A DNA stretch of 64,000 nucleotides from Terriglobia bacterium. Lineage in GTDB: Bacteria > Acidobacteriota > Terriglobia > Terriglobales > Acidobacteriaceae. Made by a program: the position numbers and the translations under genes. This document shows, one piece after another, positions 53,281-63,400 of the stretch (the first letter of the stretch is position 1; every line of letters begins with the position of its first letter). A model generated the notes under the pieces. It ran no database searches, was not told where the DNA came from, and worked only from the letters and a program-made list of their open reading frames with translations. The DNA lies in NCBI GenBank assembly GCA_020072845.1, contig JAIQGF010000008.1, positions 297,624-361,623 of the forward strand. Direction: 5' to 3'.

Positions 53281-53385
53281 ATTCACCACCGAGACACGGA
53301 GGACACCGAGGTACACCGAGCACATCTCTTCGAGATCTTCTCTCGGTGAGTCTCGGTGAACTCGGTGCCTCGGTGGTGACGCACC
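53281..53385. repeat. Repeat tract with inverted copy
   Basis: CACCGAGACACGGAGGACAC and CACCGAGGTACACCGAG units are mirrored by CTCGGTGAGTCTCGGTGAAC and GGTGCCTCGGTGGTGA. The arms are about 35-45 nt each and could form a long imperfect stem upstream of nrdR. Confidence 0.72.
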
Positions 53386-53455
53386 TCCTGCCGTGTGCCG
53401 TGAGCCTTGTGCCCCGTGTACAATCGCTTGTTACCCGACAAGGTGATGCCCCAAG

Positions 53456-53959
53456 ATGAAGTGTCCCTTCTGCGCGTTTGAAAACGACCGCGTGGTGGAT
53501 TCGCGGGAGAGCAAGGAAGGCGAGAGCATCCGCCGCCGCCGCGAGTGCCTGAAGTGCAACAAGCGCTTCACCACCTACGAGCGCATTGACGAAATTCCCT
53601 ACATGGTGGTCAAGAAAGACGGCCGGCGCGAAAAATTCGACCGCCAGAAAGTTCTCAACGGCCTGCTGCGCGCCTGCGAAAAGCGGCCCATCTCCATCGG
53701 CAAGCTGGAGCAGATCGTCAACGAGGCCGAGGACTTCGTCATCAACTCGCCGGAACGCGAGCGCAAGACCAGCGAGATTGGCGAGCTGATCATGAATCGC
53801 CTGCGCCGCCACGACAAAGTTGCCTACGTGCGCTTCGCCTCGGTCTACCTCGATTTCAAGGACGTGCAGGAGTTCATGTTGGAGTTGAAGGATTTGCTGA
53901 AATCCAAAGATATGGCTGGACCTGCGAAGGTGAAGATTACAGGGGCAAAGACGCAATAA
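53456..53959 (+). CDS. nrdR: Transcriptional repressor NrdR
   Basis: This 167-residue protein has the NrdR zinc finger ('MKCPFCAF', 'RRRECLKCNKRFTTYER') followed by an ATP-cone domain ('VVKKDGRREKFDRQKVLNGL'). NrdR senses (d)ATP and represses ribonucleotide reductase operons by binding NrdR boxes. No nrd gene is in the window. Confidence 0.95.
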   Translation: MKCPFCAFENDRVVDSRESKEGESIRRRRECLKCNKRFTTYERIDEIPYMVVKKDGRREKFDRQKVLNGLLRACEKRPISIGKLEQIVNEAEDFVINSPERERKTSEIGELIMNRLRRHDKVAYVRFASVYLDFKDVQEFMLELKDLLKSKDMAGPAKVKITGAKTQ

Positions 53960-53988
53960 AGAACCTGCGATGGTGGTGCTTGTCGCTT

Positions 53989-54522
53989 ATGAGTGAGCCT
54001 GGAAAACTGCTTCGTTGTCTCCGCATTTTGGTCACAACGGCACTGGTCTGCGTTTTGGTTGGGCTTTTCTTCATTTCGCACTTGATGGCGCCTTTGTGGC
54101 ACGCGATGCGCGGCAATTCGATAAGTTTTGCGACTTGGCGTGTGCCGTTTCCGAGTGGGTATTCGTTGTTCGGCGGTAACTCGTTTTTTGCGTTTTCCTT
54201 CGGTGCGCCGTTCATCAGAAAAGAAGGTTATGGCCACATAAGCGTGTTCACACATCGTATTGACCGCAATGTTACGCAGCAGCAAATCGAGGCTGCTGTT
54301 GTGACAGTCGCGAAACAAGATGGGTACGTTCTGGAAGATCGCAAGAGTGTCGAAAGCCCTGCGGGTACAAATTACTGTTTTCAATTCGCCGATAAGTTAC
54401 ACCCGGCCAAAGTCGCAGTACGTTGTGTGACCGCCTTCGGCGAGTTGGGGGTTTTCTTTGAGGGAAACCGCCGTTTCAGCGGTGACGTGTACATGGTAGT
54501 GGGCGGCCTGCAACGACTCTAG
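53989..54522 (+). CDS. Hypothetical membrane-anchored protein
   Basis: This 177-residue protein has one N-terminal membrane helix (about residues 12-35, 'ILVTTALVCVLVGLFFISHL'). A soluble domain with mixed strands follows ('ISFATWRVPFPSGYSLFGGN', 'YCFQFADKLHPAKVAVRCV'). No family is recognised. The gene is visibly lower in GC than its neighbours, with many A/T-ending codons, suggesting recent acquisition. Start at ATG 53989; a TTG three codons upstream is less likely. Confidence 0.6.
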   Translation: MSEPGKLLRCLRILVTTALVCVLVGLFFISHLMAPLWHAMRGNSISFATWRVPFPSGYSLFGGNSFFAFSFGAPFIRKEGYGHISVFTHRIDRNVTQQQIEAAVVTVAKQDGYVLEDRKSVESPAGTNYCFQFADKLHPAKVAVRCVTAFGELGVFFEGNRRFSGDVYMVVGGLQRL

Positions 54523-54649
54523 TGCTAATCGCTGGAGTCTAACTCTCCGTTCTGCGGATTTCCGCAACAACTGACCTTCAAACGGTTGGCTGCTAAACTC
54601 TGCTGGGTCGAACCACATCTCCTGCGCATCAATATATTTGGGCTCGCAA

Positions 54650-55696
54650 ATGACCCACACAGTCACCCTCATTCCCGGCGACGGCATTGGCCCCGAGATC
54701 ACGGCGGCCACCGTCCGCATTCTCGAGGCTACCGGGGTGAAGTTTGCGTGGGAGCGCCAGGAGGCCGGCGCCGATGCCTTCGAGAAGTACCACGAGTATC
54801 TTCCGCAGGACCTGATTGACTCCTTCGAGCGCACCCATGTCGCGCTCAAGGGCCCGATCACCACGCCCATCGGCGGCGGGTTTTCCAGCATCAACGTCGC
54901 CCTGCGGAAACGCTTCGAGCTGTACGCGAATTTCCGTCCGATTCGCAATCTTCCGCACATCCCCACGCGCTACCCCGACGTGGACCTGATCATCATCCGC
55001 GAGAACACCGAGGGCTTGTACTCCGGCATCGAGCACGAAGTCGTGCCCGGCGTGGTCGAGAGCCTGAAGATCATCACCGAGAAAGCCTCCACGCGCATTG
55101 CCCGCTTCGCCTTCGAGTACGCGCGCAAAAACAAACGCAAGCGCATCCACTGCATTCACAAAGCCAACATCATGAAGCTCTCCGACGGGCTGTTCCTGCG
55201 CTGCACGCGCAACATTTCTCGCGAATATCCCGAGATCACCTACGGCGAGCACATCGTGGACAACACCTGCATGCAACTGGTCACCAATCCCTACCAGTAC
55301 GACATGCTGGTGCTGGAAAATTTTTACGGCGACATTATCAGCGACCTCTGCGCCGCCTTTGTCGGCGGCCTGGGCGTCGTGCCCGGCGCGAATTTCGGCG
55401 ACGGCCGCGCCATCTTCGAAGCCGTACACGGTTCCGCCCCCGACATCGCCGGGCGCGGCATCGCCAATCCCACCGCCCTGCTCCGCTCCGCGATTCTCAT
55501 GCTTCGCCACCTCGGCGAATCCGAGGCGGCTTGGCGCATCCGCAACGCCATCGAGAAGGTGTACCGCGACAAGTCCAAGCGCACGCGCGACGTCGGCGGC
55601 ACCGCCGGCACCTCCCAGTTCGCCGACGCCATCATTGAAGCCATGGCAGCCGAGCCCGAATCCGCTGCGCCCGAGCCCGTCGCCAAGGAAGCCTGA
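54650..55696 (+). CDS. NAD-type isocitrate dehydrogenase (IDH/IMDH family)
   Basis: This 348-residue beta-decarboxylating dehydrogenase has 'LIPGDGIGPEIT', the substrate arginine segment 'ELYANFRPIRNLP', 'IIIRENTEGLYSG', the catalytic lysine in 'CIHKANIMKLSDG', metal aspartates in 'NFYGDIISDLCA' and the cofactor site 'VHGSAPDIAGRGIANPTALL'. The pattern fits NAD-dependent isocitrate dehydrogenase of the citric acid cycle rather than LeuB, although homoisocitrate dehydrogenase cannot be strictly excluded. The start with 'MTHTVTLIPG' is preferred. Confidence 0.87.
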   Translation: MTHTVTLIPGDGIGPEITAATVRILEATGVKFAWERQEAGADAFEKYHEYLPQDLIDSFERTHVALKGPITTPIGGGFSSINVALRKRFELYANFRPIRNLPHIPTRYPDVDLIIIRENTEGLYSGIEHEVVPGVVESLKIITEKASTRIARFAFEYARKNKRKRIHCIHKANIMKLSDGLFLRCTRNISREYPEITYGEHIVDNTCMQLVTNPYQYDMLVLENFYGDIISDLCAAFVGGLGVVPGANFGDGRAIFEAVHGSAPDIAGRGIANPTALLRSAILMLRHLGESEAAWRIRNAIEKVYRDKSKRTRDVGGTAGTSQFADAIIEAMAAEPESAAPEPVAKEA

Positions 55697-55698
55697 AA

Positions 55699-55778
55699 AC
55701 AAGTTTCAGCTTCAGTTTCGGTTTCAGCTTGATCGGAACGGGCCCAAACTCCGCTGAAACTGAAACGGAAACTGAAAC
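55699..55778. repeat. Hexamer/heptamer tract with inverted copy
   Basis: TTTCAGCTTCAGTTTCGGTT is mirrored by AACTGAAACGGAAACTGAAA units. It sits between the isocitrate dehydrogenase and ferrochelatase genes. Confidence 0.75.
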
Positions 55779-55914
55779 TCTTCCCAACAAAACTGTTATC
55801 TCCCAAAAACCGCGCCCATCGCGCTTTTCCGAGCACCGTTTTCTTCTGCATGGTTTGACGAGCAGGCGACGTTTTGAATATCATCGCTTGCGCCATTGTG
55901 GGGTGTTGCTTCGG

Positions 55915-56946
55915 ATGTCCTGGACAAACCGTCGTACTGGTGTAGTGCTGTTTCAACTTGGCGGCCCAGACTCGATCGAGGCCATCGAGCCGTTTCTCTA
56001 TAACCTGTTTTGCGACCCCGACATCATCGATTTCCCCCTGGCCCGCGTCGGACGCAAGGCGCTCGCCAAGCTCATTTCCGTCACCCGCGCGCGCAAAGTC
56101 GCGCACCATTACCAGGCGATCGGCGGGTGCTCGCCCATTCGGCGCAACACCGAGCGCCAGGCGCGCGCGCTGGAAAAGCGGCTCTGCGCCGAAGGTCTGG
56201 ACGCCCGCTGTTTTGTCGCCATGCGGTATTGGCACCCGTTCACCGAGGAGGCCGTCGCCGCACTCGATGCATCGCAATGCGACCATATCGTGCTGCTGCC
56301 GCTGTACCCGCAATATTCGAAAACCACCACCGGCAGCAGCCTCAACGAGTGGAACCGTAGATTCTCCGCAGCCGGCCGGCAGGTCTCCTGCATCCATGAC
56401 TTCTATCGCCACGGCTTGTATATTGACTCCGTCACTGAGCGCATCGAGGACGCCCTCGCCCGCTTTCCCGATCCCGACGACGTGGTGCTGGTGTTCAGCG
56501 CGCACAGCGTCCCGGTGTCGGTGATCGAGCAGGGCGATCCCTACCAGCGCCAGATCGAGGAAACGGTTGCGCTGGTCAAGCGGCGCGGCGGATGGCTCAA
56601 TTGCCACCGCCTTTGTTATCAAAGCAAGGTCGGCGCCAGTAAGTGGCTGCAACCGTCGTTGCGCTCGACCATCCGCGAACTGGGCGCCGCCGGCATCAAG
56701 GACGTCTGCGTAGTGCCCATTTCCTTTGTTTCGGACCACGTTGAAACCCTGGGCGAGATCGATCACGAAGCCCGCGAGCTGGCGGCGCAGGCCGGCATCA
56801 CGCGCTTCGAGATGACGGCGGGCCTAAACGATTCGCCGGTGTTTATCGGCGCGCTCGCTCAACTGGTGACCGCTTGCGTGCAGCCGGGCTTGAGGAAGGA
56901 ACCTGCCTTTGCCGCTCCGGCAATGCGGGTCGTGGCAAAGGGGTAA
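55915..56946 (+). CDS. hemH: Ferrochelatase
   Basis: This 343-residue ferrochelatase inserts ferrous iron into a porphyrin at the last step of heme synthesis. It has 'VVLFQLGGPDSIEAIEPFLY', 'LPLYPQYSKTTTGSS', the metal-site His in 'VFSAHSVPV' and the conserved Glu in 'FVSDHVETLGEID'. A longer upstream frame would translate the repeat tract and is rejected. The adjacent cytochrome bc and octaheme genes fit a demand for heme. Confidence 0.92.
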   Translation: MSWTNRRTGVVLFQLGGPDSIEAIEPFLYNLFCDPDIIDFPLARVGRKALAKLISVTRARKVAHHYQAIGGCSPIRRNTERQARALEKRLCAEGLDARCFVAMRYWHPFTEEAVAALDASQCDHIVLLPLYPQYSKTTTGSSLNEWNRRFSAAGRQVSCIHDFYRHGLYIDSVTERIEDALARFPDPDDVVLVFSAHSVPVSVIEQGDPYQRQIEETVALVKRRGGWLNCHRLCYQSKVGASKWLQPSLRSTIRELGAAGIKDVCVVPISFVSDHVETLGEIDHEARELAAQAGITRFEMTAGLNDSPVFIGALAQLVTACVQPGLRKEPAFAAPAMRVVAKG

Positions 56947-56952
56947 GAAAGA

Positions 56953-57858
56953 ATGGCTGATGAGGGATCCAAGGCTGTGGCCGGCGGCGAACTGGGCCGG
57001 CTCCCGGGGTGGCCGCGCAAGCCGCTGAACAACTCCGTGATCGCGGCCGAGCAGGCGTATCGCAAGCGCTCCGGCCTGCCGCTGATCTCCGACGAAGACA
57101 TCGAAGCGTTGAAGGCCGGCGAGCCCATGTCGTTTGAGCGCGGCGACGCCCCTGCTGCTCCTCCCCCCGCCGCTCCTGCCGCTGCCGCGCCCGCTGCTGC
57201 TGCCGCCGCGCCGGCCCGGCCCGCGGCCCCTGCGCCAGCCAAACCCGCTCCGGCGATGCCGGCCGTCTCTCAAGTGGCCCGCACCGGATCAGCCGTGAAG
57301 TACGTAGGAACACCCGCGGTCGGCACCTCGAAAGCCGCCGCCGCCGGTGGGGTCAGCAGCGGCGGCCGCATCGGAACAGAAATTGATTCCAAGCGCCGGC
57401 GCCTGGTCTGGACCGGGGTGGCGGCGTTCCTGGCGACGTGGTTGCTGGCCTTCTTCCGCTTCTTTCTGCCGCGGACGCTGTTCGAGCCGAGCACGGTTTT
57501 CAAAATCGGATATCCCTCCGACTTCGGCCTCGGCGTGGACACCAAGTTCCAGCAGAAATACCGCATCTGGGTGGACCGCATCCCGGGCCGCCTGTTCGTG
57601 ATCTACGCCAAGTGCACGCATCTGGGCTGCACACCCGATTGGAAGCCCAGCGAGAACAAGTTCAAGTGCCCCTGCCACGGCAGCGGCTACGACAGTGAAG
57701 GCGTGAATTTTGAAGGCCCGGCGCCCCGCCCCATGGACCGCGCGCACGTCGAGGTTGCTCCCGACGGCCAGGTCCTGGTGGACGTCAGCCGCTTGTATCA
57801 ATGGCCCAAGGGGCAGACCAGCCGCTTTGATGATCCGGGAGCATTCCTCTCGGTGTAG
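56953..57858 (+). CDS. Rieske iron-sulfur subunit of a cytochrome bc complex
   Basis: This 301-residue protein has a long N-terminal extension: a short conserved segment ('LPGWPRKPLNNSVIAAEQAY'), then a Pro/Ala-rich linker of about 50 residues. One membrane helix follows ('LVWTGVAAFLATWLLAFFRF') and then the Rieske domain with the [2Fe-2S] ligands in 'CTHLGCTPDW' and 'CPCHGSGYD'. It takes electrons from quinol and gives them to a c-type cytochrome. It starts the bc operon 6 nt after hemH. Confidence 0.92.
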   Translation: MADEGSKAVAGGELGRLPGWPRKPLNNSVIAAEQAYRKRSGLPLISDEDIEALKAGEPMSFERGDAPAAPPPAAPAAAAPAAAAAAPARPAAPAPAKPAPAMPAVSQVARTGSAVKYVGTPAVGTSKAAAAGGVSSGGRIGTEIDSKRRRLVWTGVAAFLATWLLAFFRFFLPRTLFEPSTVFKIGYPSDFGLGVDTKFQQKYRIWVDRIPGRLFVIYAKCTHLGCTPDWKPSENKFKCPCHGSGYDSEGVNFEGPAPRPMDRAHVEVAPDGQVLVDVSRLYQWPKGQTSRFDDPGAFLSV

Positions 57859-57859
57859 C

Positions 57860-57930
57860 AGTTTTCGGTTTACGGTTAACGGTTTTCGGTTTTACCGCAA
57901 ACCGACAACCGACAACCGACAACGGGTTTC
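57860..57930. repeat. Heptad repeat with inverted copy
   Basis: GTTTTCGGTTTACGGTTAAC units are mirrored by GCAAACCGACAACCGACAAC units between the Rieske and cytochrome b genes, so it lies inside an operon. Confidence 0.75.
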
Positions 57931-57939
57931 GAGGGTCTT

Positions 57940-58938
57940 ATGGCCGACGATGATGTGAAGGTCACAGGCGGAAACGGAGCCAAGGGCGCTGCCGGCGATG
58001 GCGCCTCCGGCGACGGAGGTCCCGCCGCGCCGAAGAACGGGAAAAAAGGCATCGGGGTGATCGTGAAGCAGGAGGTGGAGGCCTTCCGCACCGAGATGCC
58101 CGGCAAGCTCAAGGAGCAGATCGAAAGCGTCAAGGACCCGACCAAAACGCAGGTCTACACCTCGATCTTCCGCCACAAGCACGACGAAACGCCGCGCAAC
58201 CGCGCCCTCGGCGTGCTCTCCAACGTCTTCCTCCACCTGCATCCGGCCAAAATCAACCGCGACGCCGTGCGCTACAGCTACACCTGGGGCATGGGCGGCA
58301 TCACCTTTTTCCTGTTCATCGTCCTCACCTTCACCGGCGTGCTGCTGATGTTTTACTACCACCCGACCAAGGTGCAGGCCTTCCGCGACGTGCTCTACCT
58401 GGAGCACGATGTCCCCTTCGGCAAGATCTTGCGCAACATGCATCGCTGGGCGGCGCACCTGATGGTGATCGCCGTCGAGCTCCACATGTTCCGGGTGTTT
58501 CTCACCGGCAGCTACAAGAAGCCGCGCGAGTTCAACTGGAACGTGGGCGTGATCCTGCTGGTGCTGACGCTGCTGCTCTCCTTCACCGGCTACCTGCTGC
58601 CCGACGATCAGCTCGGATTCTGGGCCGTCACCGTGGGCACCAACATGGCGCGCGCCACGCCCATCCTTGGACATGAAGGCCCGTTCGGTCCGCAGTTAGG
58701 AATGACGCCGTATAACGACGTGCGCTTTGGGCTGCTCGGCGGCTCGATCGTGGACGCCAACGCGCTGCTGCGAGCTTATATCTGGCATTGCATTGCGATT
58801 CCGATCATCGCCTCGGTGTTTATGATCGTGCACTTCTGGCGGGTGCGGAAGGACGGCGGCATCTCCGGCCCGGCGCCGGTCATGCTCACCTCCGAAGCCG
58901 ACAAGCCGCGCCGAGCACAAAAGGCAGCGGGAGAGTGA
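57940..58938 (+). CDS. Cytochrome b (N-terminal, PetB-like) subunit
   Basis: This 332-residue protein starts with a Gly/Ala-rich cytosolic tail of about 100 residues, followed by the four-helix cytochrome b core. The heme ligands are His168/His182 ('MHRWAAHLMVIAVELHMFRV') and a second pair in 'AYIWHCIAIPIIASVFMIVH'. It binds two b hemes and forms the quinol oxidation site with the Rieske protein. The C-terminal helices are encoded by the next gene, a split organisation as in b6f complexes. Confidence 0.92.
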   Translation: MADDDVKVTGGNGAKGAAGDGASGDGGPAAPKNGKKGIGVIVKQEVEAFRTEMPGKLKEQIESVKDPTKTQVYTSIFRHKHDETPRNRALGVLSNVFLHLHPAKINRDAVRYSYTWGMGGITFFLFIVLTFTGVLLMFYYHPTKVQAFRDVLYLEHDVPFGKILRNMHRWAAHLMVIAVELHMFRVFLTGSYKKPREFNWNVGVILLVLTLLLSFTGYLLPDDQLGFWAVTVGTNMARATPILGHEGPFGPQLGMTPYNDVRFGLLGGSIVDANALLRAYIWHCIAIPIIASVFMIVHFWRVRKDGGISGPAPVMLTSEADKPRRAQKAAGE

Positions 58939-58956
58939 ACATGTCAGAAGTGACGT

Positions 58957-58996
58957 CAGATCACCCGATCACCCGATCGCCCGATCACCCGATGGG
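58957..58996. repeat. 8-bp tandem repeat
   Basis: Four to five copies of GATCACCC/GATCGCCC lie between the two cytochrome b genes, just before the second start codon. Confidence 0.75.
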
Positions 58997-59002
58997 GGTT
59001 CT

Positions 59003-59932
59003 ATGAACTGGCATCAGCTCTGGACGATCGCGACCACGCCCGACAATATCCCCATCACGGCGCTGCTGCCGCTGGTGGTGTTTTATTTGTGGCTGGCCTT
59101 CCGCCAGGCCAAGGGCAACGACGAACTCATCGAGCAACTGGAAGCCGATCCCGCGCTCGCCAAGACGCACCATCGCAAGACCTGGCCCTTCCGCCCCGGA
59201 TGGCAAAAGGAAGTTCACGTCTGGCCGTTTCTGCTGCGCATGGAATTCCTGGCGGCCATCATCGTCACCGCCATCCTGATGGTCTGGTCCATCACCATGA
59301 GCGCGCCGCTGGAAGAGCCGGCCAATCCCAACCTGACCATGAACCCTGCCAAGGCGCCGTGGTACTTCCTCGGCCTGCAGGAAATGCTGGTGTACTTCGA
59401 TCCCTGGATTGCCGGCGTGGTCATGCCGACGCTCATCATCATCGGCCTGATGGTGATTCCCTACATTGACACCAATCCGCTGGGCAGCGGCTACTACACC
59501 GTCAAGCAGCGCAAGTTTTCCATCGCCACGTTCTGTTTCGGCTTTCTGATTCTTTGGGTCTCGATGATCATCATCGGCACCTTCATTCGCGGCCCGGGAT
59601 GGCAATGGTTCTGGCCGGGCCAGACCTGGGACCACAACCGATTAATTTACGAGGTGAACCGCGACTTGCCTGATCTGTTCGGCATCACCTCGAATCTGGG
59701 CAAGGGAATTTTCGGGGCGATTATCGTGGGCGGCTATTTCGCGGTCGGCGGCTTCGTCATGACCGCGCTGTTCCGCCGCAAGATGCCCAAGGACTGGCGC
59801 CGCATGAGCCTGCTCCAGTACCAAGTGATGATGTTTCTCATGCTCACCATGGTCGCGCTGCCCATCAAGATGCTGCTGCGCCTGAGCTTGCATATCAAGT
59901 ACGTGTGGATTACGCCTTGGTTTAACGTGTGA
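59003..59932 (+). CDS. Cytochrome b C-terminal (subunit IV-like) protein
   Basis: This 309-residue membrane protein has at least five helices and carries the region that corresponds to the PEWY loop of cytochrome b ('NPAKAPWYFLGLQEMLVYFD'). It completes the quinol oxidation site. The C-terminal half is longer than PetD and contains a basic loop ('FRRKMPKDWRRMSLLQYQ'). It follows the PetB-like gene in the operon. Confidence 0.87.
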   Translation: MNWHQLWTIATTPDNIPITALLPLVVFYLWLAFRQAKGNDELIEQLEADPALAKTHHRKTWPFRPGWQKEVHVWPFLLRMEFLAAIIVTAILMVWSITMSAPLEEPANPNLTMNPAKAPWYFLGLQEMLVYFDPWIAGVVMPTLIIIGLMVIPYIDTNPLGSGYYTVKQRKFSIATFCFGFLILWVSMIIIGTFIRGPGWQWFWPGQTWDHNRLIYEVNRDLPDLFGITSNLGKGIFGAIIVGGYFAVGGFVMTALFRRKMPKDWRRMSLLQYQVMMFLMLTMVALPIKMLLRLSLHIKYVWITPWFNV

Positions 59933-59939
59933 AGAAACC

Positions 59940-60033
59940 GTCAGCTGTCAGCTATCAGCTTTCAGCTCTTAGCTATCAGCTGTCAGCTCTTAGCAATCAG
60001 CTGTCAGCTCTTAGCTATCAGCTGTCAGCTCGT
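59940..60033. repeat. Longest heptad tract in the window
   Basis: About thirteen consecutive 7-mers AGCTGTC/AGCTATC/AGCTTTC/AGCTCTT lie after the subunit IV stop codon. A mirrored tract (AGCTGAGAGCTGACAGCTGA) is found at 60353-60392 just before the octaheme gene, so the two enclose the intergenic region. Confidence 0.85.
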
Positions 60034-60072
60034 TTTGGGGGAATTCAGCGCCGTAGGCGCGAATGAAAGTAG

Positions 60073-60092
60073 CCCGGCACTTCAGTGCCGGG
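60073..60092. repeat. REP-like perfect hairpin
   Basis: CCCGGCAC-TTCA-GTGCCGGG, an 8-bp perfect stem with a 4-nt loop. Confidence 0.7.
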
Positions 60093-60212
60093 AAACGTTG
60101 TGCAAGTAGATGCCAGTCCCGTAGGTGTCTGTGTCATAGCTCGATTTCGCGCGTTGCAGTGGTCCAAAAGCGAACCGAAACCAGCCGCGGAGCGGCGAAA
60201 TTCGTTAGCCCA

Positions 60213-60296
60213 GCGCGGCAGCGCTGGGTAAAGTGGACCAAAAAGCGTGAGCGAGCGCGGCAGCGCTGGGTAAAGTGGACCAAAAAGCGTGAGCGC
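60213..60296. repeat. Two tandem copies of a 42-bp repeat with internal hairpin
   Basis: Units 60213-60254 and 60255-60296 are identical except at the last base. Each begins GCGCGGCAGCGCTGGGTAAA; the first, with its left flank, forms CCCAGCGC-GGCA-GCGCTGGG. Confidence 0.8.
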
Positions 60297-60352
60297 CAGC
60301 GGCGCGGCACGGCTATGACGCAGACACCGTAGGGACGGCTGAAACCGCCATT

Positions 60353-60392
60353 GATCCGCTGAAAGCTGAGAGCTGACAGCTGAGAGCTGTTT
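60353..60392. repeat. Heptad tract mirrored to that at 59940
   Basis: AGCTGAGAGCTGACAGCTGA units lie about 15 nt upstream of the octaheme cytochrome start, in reverse complement to the tract at 59940-60033. Confidence 0.7.
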
Positions 60393-60405
60393 TCGGAGGA
60401 GAAGG

Positions 60406-63400
60406 GTGCCAGAGGATCAAATTCCCGAGCAAGACCCGATCACCACCAAGTCGTACGCCCTGCACTACACCATCGCCATCGTGGTGCTGATCGGGACGCT
60501 GTTATGGGCGATGTGGGACGAGGCCTACGGCCAGCGTCCGTGGAAGCGCTACCAGCGTGCCTTCCAGGAGCGCTACATCTCGTTCCTCAAGCAGGCGCGC
60601 TCGCAATCCGCCGACGCCGAGAAGGACCTGCAGAACAACCCCGACTTCCGCGCCCTCGACGACGCCTACCAGTCCGCCTCCAAGTCCGCTGAACCGAAAA
60701 TTAAGGAAATCAACCAACAGCTCGCCAACAAGTCTGCCGAAATTCTCGCCGTCCAGAATGTCTTTACCGACAAGCGCGCCTACGTCAACGCCCTCACTTA
60801 CGAAATCGAAACCACCGACAGCGCCAGCGGAAAGGCATCCAAGCAGAAGGAGTTGGACAAGTACAAGGCGCAGCAATTCGAAGTGCAGTATCCCGACGGC
60901 ACGCGCAAGAAATACAACTTCCAGCAACTCGAGGAAACCTACAACGAGCTGAAGAACGAAAAAGGCCGGCTCGGCGGCGAACTCGGCGACCTGCTCAAGC
61001 CCATCAACGAAGCCAAGCTGGCGCGCGACACCTGGATCAAGGAGCACATGGTGTCGCTCACTCCCGACGCGCTTCGCGGCCTGCAGAACAAGACCGCCGA
61101 ATGGGATCCGCAGATCGTGCAGATCAACGTCGCCGAGGCCAATATCGTGGACCGCTGCGAGTCCTGCCACATGGGCACGCGCGAGCCCGTGCGCCTCACC
61201 GCCGCGTTGATGACGCCCAAGGGCCGCAAGGGTCCCGACGACTACGCCCTTGCCTCCACCAGCCATCCCGAGCCTGACTTGCTCAAAGTTCATGATCCCG
61301 ACAAGTTCGGCTGCTCGCCCTGCCACCAGGGCAACGGCCGCGCCACCACCAGCATTGAAAAGGCGCACGGCAACTACGAGCACTGGCTGTGGCCGCTGTT
61401 CCGCAAGCAGAACGTGGAAGCCGGTTGCCAGACTTGCCACCAGGCCGACATGTTCATCCAGACCGGCTCGGTCGGCCAGACGATCAGCGAAGGCAAGTTC
61501 CTCTTCCGCCAGCGCGGCTGCAACGGCTGCCACCGCTACGAGGGCTACGACCGCGAGCCCGAGGAATTACTCAACATCGGCCAGCAGATCAAGCAGATGG
61601 AGCAACAGCAGCGCGACAACCTGCGCGAGGCCTCCATCGCCATGAAGCGGGCCGACCAGGCCGAATCCAACGAGGAAGCCAACCGGCTGAACCAGCGCGC
61701 CGAGTCCATGCGCGTCGAGAACAGCAAGATCGCCGGCCGCATCGAGCAGCTCGATCTGCGCTCCTCCTCGCTGCTGCGCGACCTGAAGAAGATCGGCCCC
61801 GACCTCAAGGAAGTCCGCGAAAAACTCAACAAGAACTGGGTGCCCGTCTGGCTGCACAAGCCCACCGACTTCCGCCCCGGCACTAAGATGCCGAATTTCC
61901 GCCTCAACGATGGCCAGGTCAAGGCGATCTCGGCCTACCTGTGGCAGACCGCGCTCAACGATCCGCTTCCCCGGCAGCAAACCGGCAGCGCGGCGCGCGG
62001 CAAGGAGCTGTTTGAAACCCGCGGCTGCCTTGCCTGCCACTCCATCGGCGAAGGCAGCAATCAGATGGGCGGCGACTTCGCCGCCAACCTCTCGCGCCTC
62101 GGCGAGAAGGCCAATTACGATTACATCTTCCGCTGGATCAAGAATCCGCGCGTGCGCACCCGCCCCTACTGTCCCTATGAGAAGAAGGACATCGGCCCCG
62201 AGGATTACGCCAAGCACAATCTGCCGTACGTCTTCGACTTCGACCACAGCAAGTGCCCCAACGACGGCCACGAGCTCCAGGTCGAGCAGATGACCGTGAT
62301 GCCCAGCCTGCGCCTTGCCGACGACGAGGTCTCCGACATCGCCACCTACCTGCTCGCGCAGAAAAAGCAGGAGCCATCTTCCTATCCCGACGCCTCCTAC
62401 ATGGACGATCCCAAGCTCAAAGCCGAGGGCAAAAAGTGGATCCAGCAATTCGGCTGCGCCGGTTGCCACGAAATTTCCGGCTTTGAAGAGGAAGGCCGCA
62501 TCGGCACCGAGTTAACCCAGGAAGGCAGCAAGCCGATCGAGCGCCTCGACTTTGCGCTGCTCACCAAGGTCGCCGAAGACACCGGCAAGGAGCCCATCAC
62601 CGACGCCGAAATTCGCGCGCGCCTGCCCGAGGGTCCTGCCAAGGGCCCTTGGTACAACCACAAGGGCTTCTTCGAGCACAAGCTCTCCATGCCCAACGTC
62701 TACGACCAGGGCATGATCAAGAGCGATACCGAAAAACTTCGCATGCCGGATCCGCACCTCGACAAGGAGCAGATCCGCGCCCTCACCACGTTCCTTCTTG
62801 GCAGCCAGGAGACTTCCCTTCCTGCGAGCTATCAGTACCGTCCCGAGGATGCCCGTCGCGACATCCAGGAAGGCTGGTGGATCGTGCGCAAATACAACTG
62901 CGTCGGCTGCCACCAGTTCACCCCGGGCCAGAAGACGGCCATCGAAACCGTGCCGCGCTATCAGGAAGCCAAGGAAACCCTGCCGCCCAAGCTGCTCACC
63001 GAAGGCGCGCGGGTTGACCCCGAGTGGCTGCTGCACTTCCTCGCCAATCCTTCGATGACCGCGAACCCGAACGACCAGCATCGCAACGGAGTGCGTCCCT
63101 ACCTCGGCGTGCGCATGCCGACGTTTTATTTCTCGGAGAACGAACTGCGCAAGCTGGTGCGCTTCTTCCAGGCGCTGTCGCAGCAGCCCCTGCCCTACAT
63201 TCCGCAGAAGCAGGTGCTCCTGACCGCGTCCGAATCCGACATGGCGCGCGCCCTGTTCACCAGCCAGGCCGCGCCCTGCCTCAAGTGCCACGCCACCGGC
63301 GACCCGGCGCATGACAAGACCGCCACCGCGCCCAACTTCCTGCTCGCCAAGGAACGCCTGAAGCCCGGCTGGACCGAGCGCTGGCTCATGGACCCGGCCA

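Larger units (their letters stand above)
59933..60405. other. Repeat-filled intergenic region inside the bc operon
   Basis: These 473 bases contain no supported gene. They hold, in order: the heptad tract, a perfect palindromic hairpin (60073-60092), a second hairpin family with two 42-bp tandem copies (60213-60296), and the mirrored heptad tract (60353-60392). A reading frame across the tandem repeat is repeat-derived. Confidence 0.7.

Noticed and set aside
60063..60332. An 89-codon reading frame over the repeat region before the octaheme gene
   Set aside because: It translates the 42-bp tandem repeat (KWTKKRER units) and hairpins; no ribosome site and no protein-like composition.
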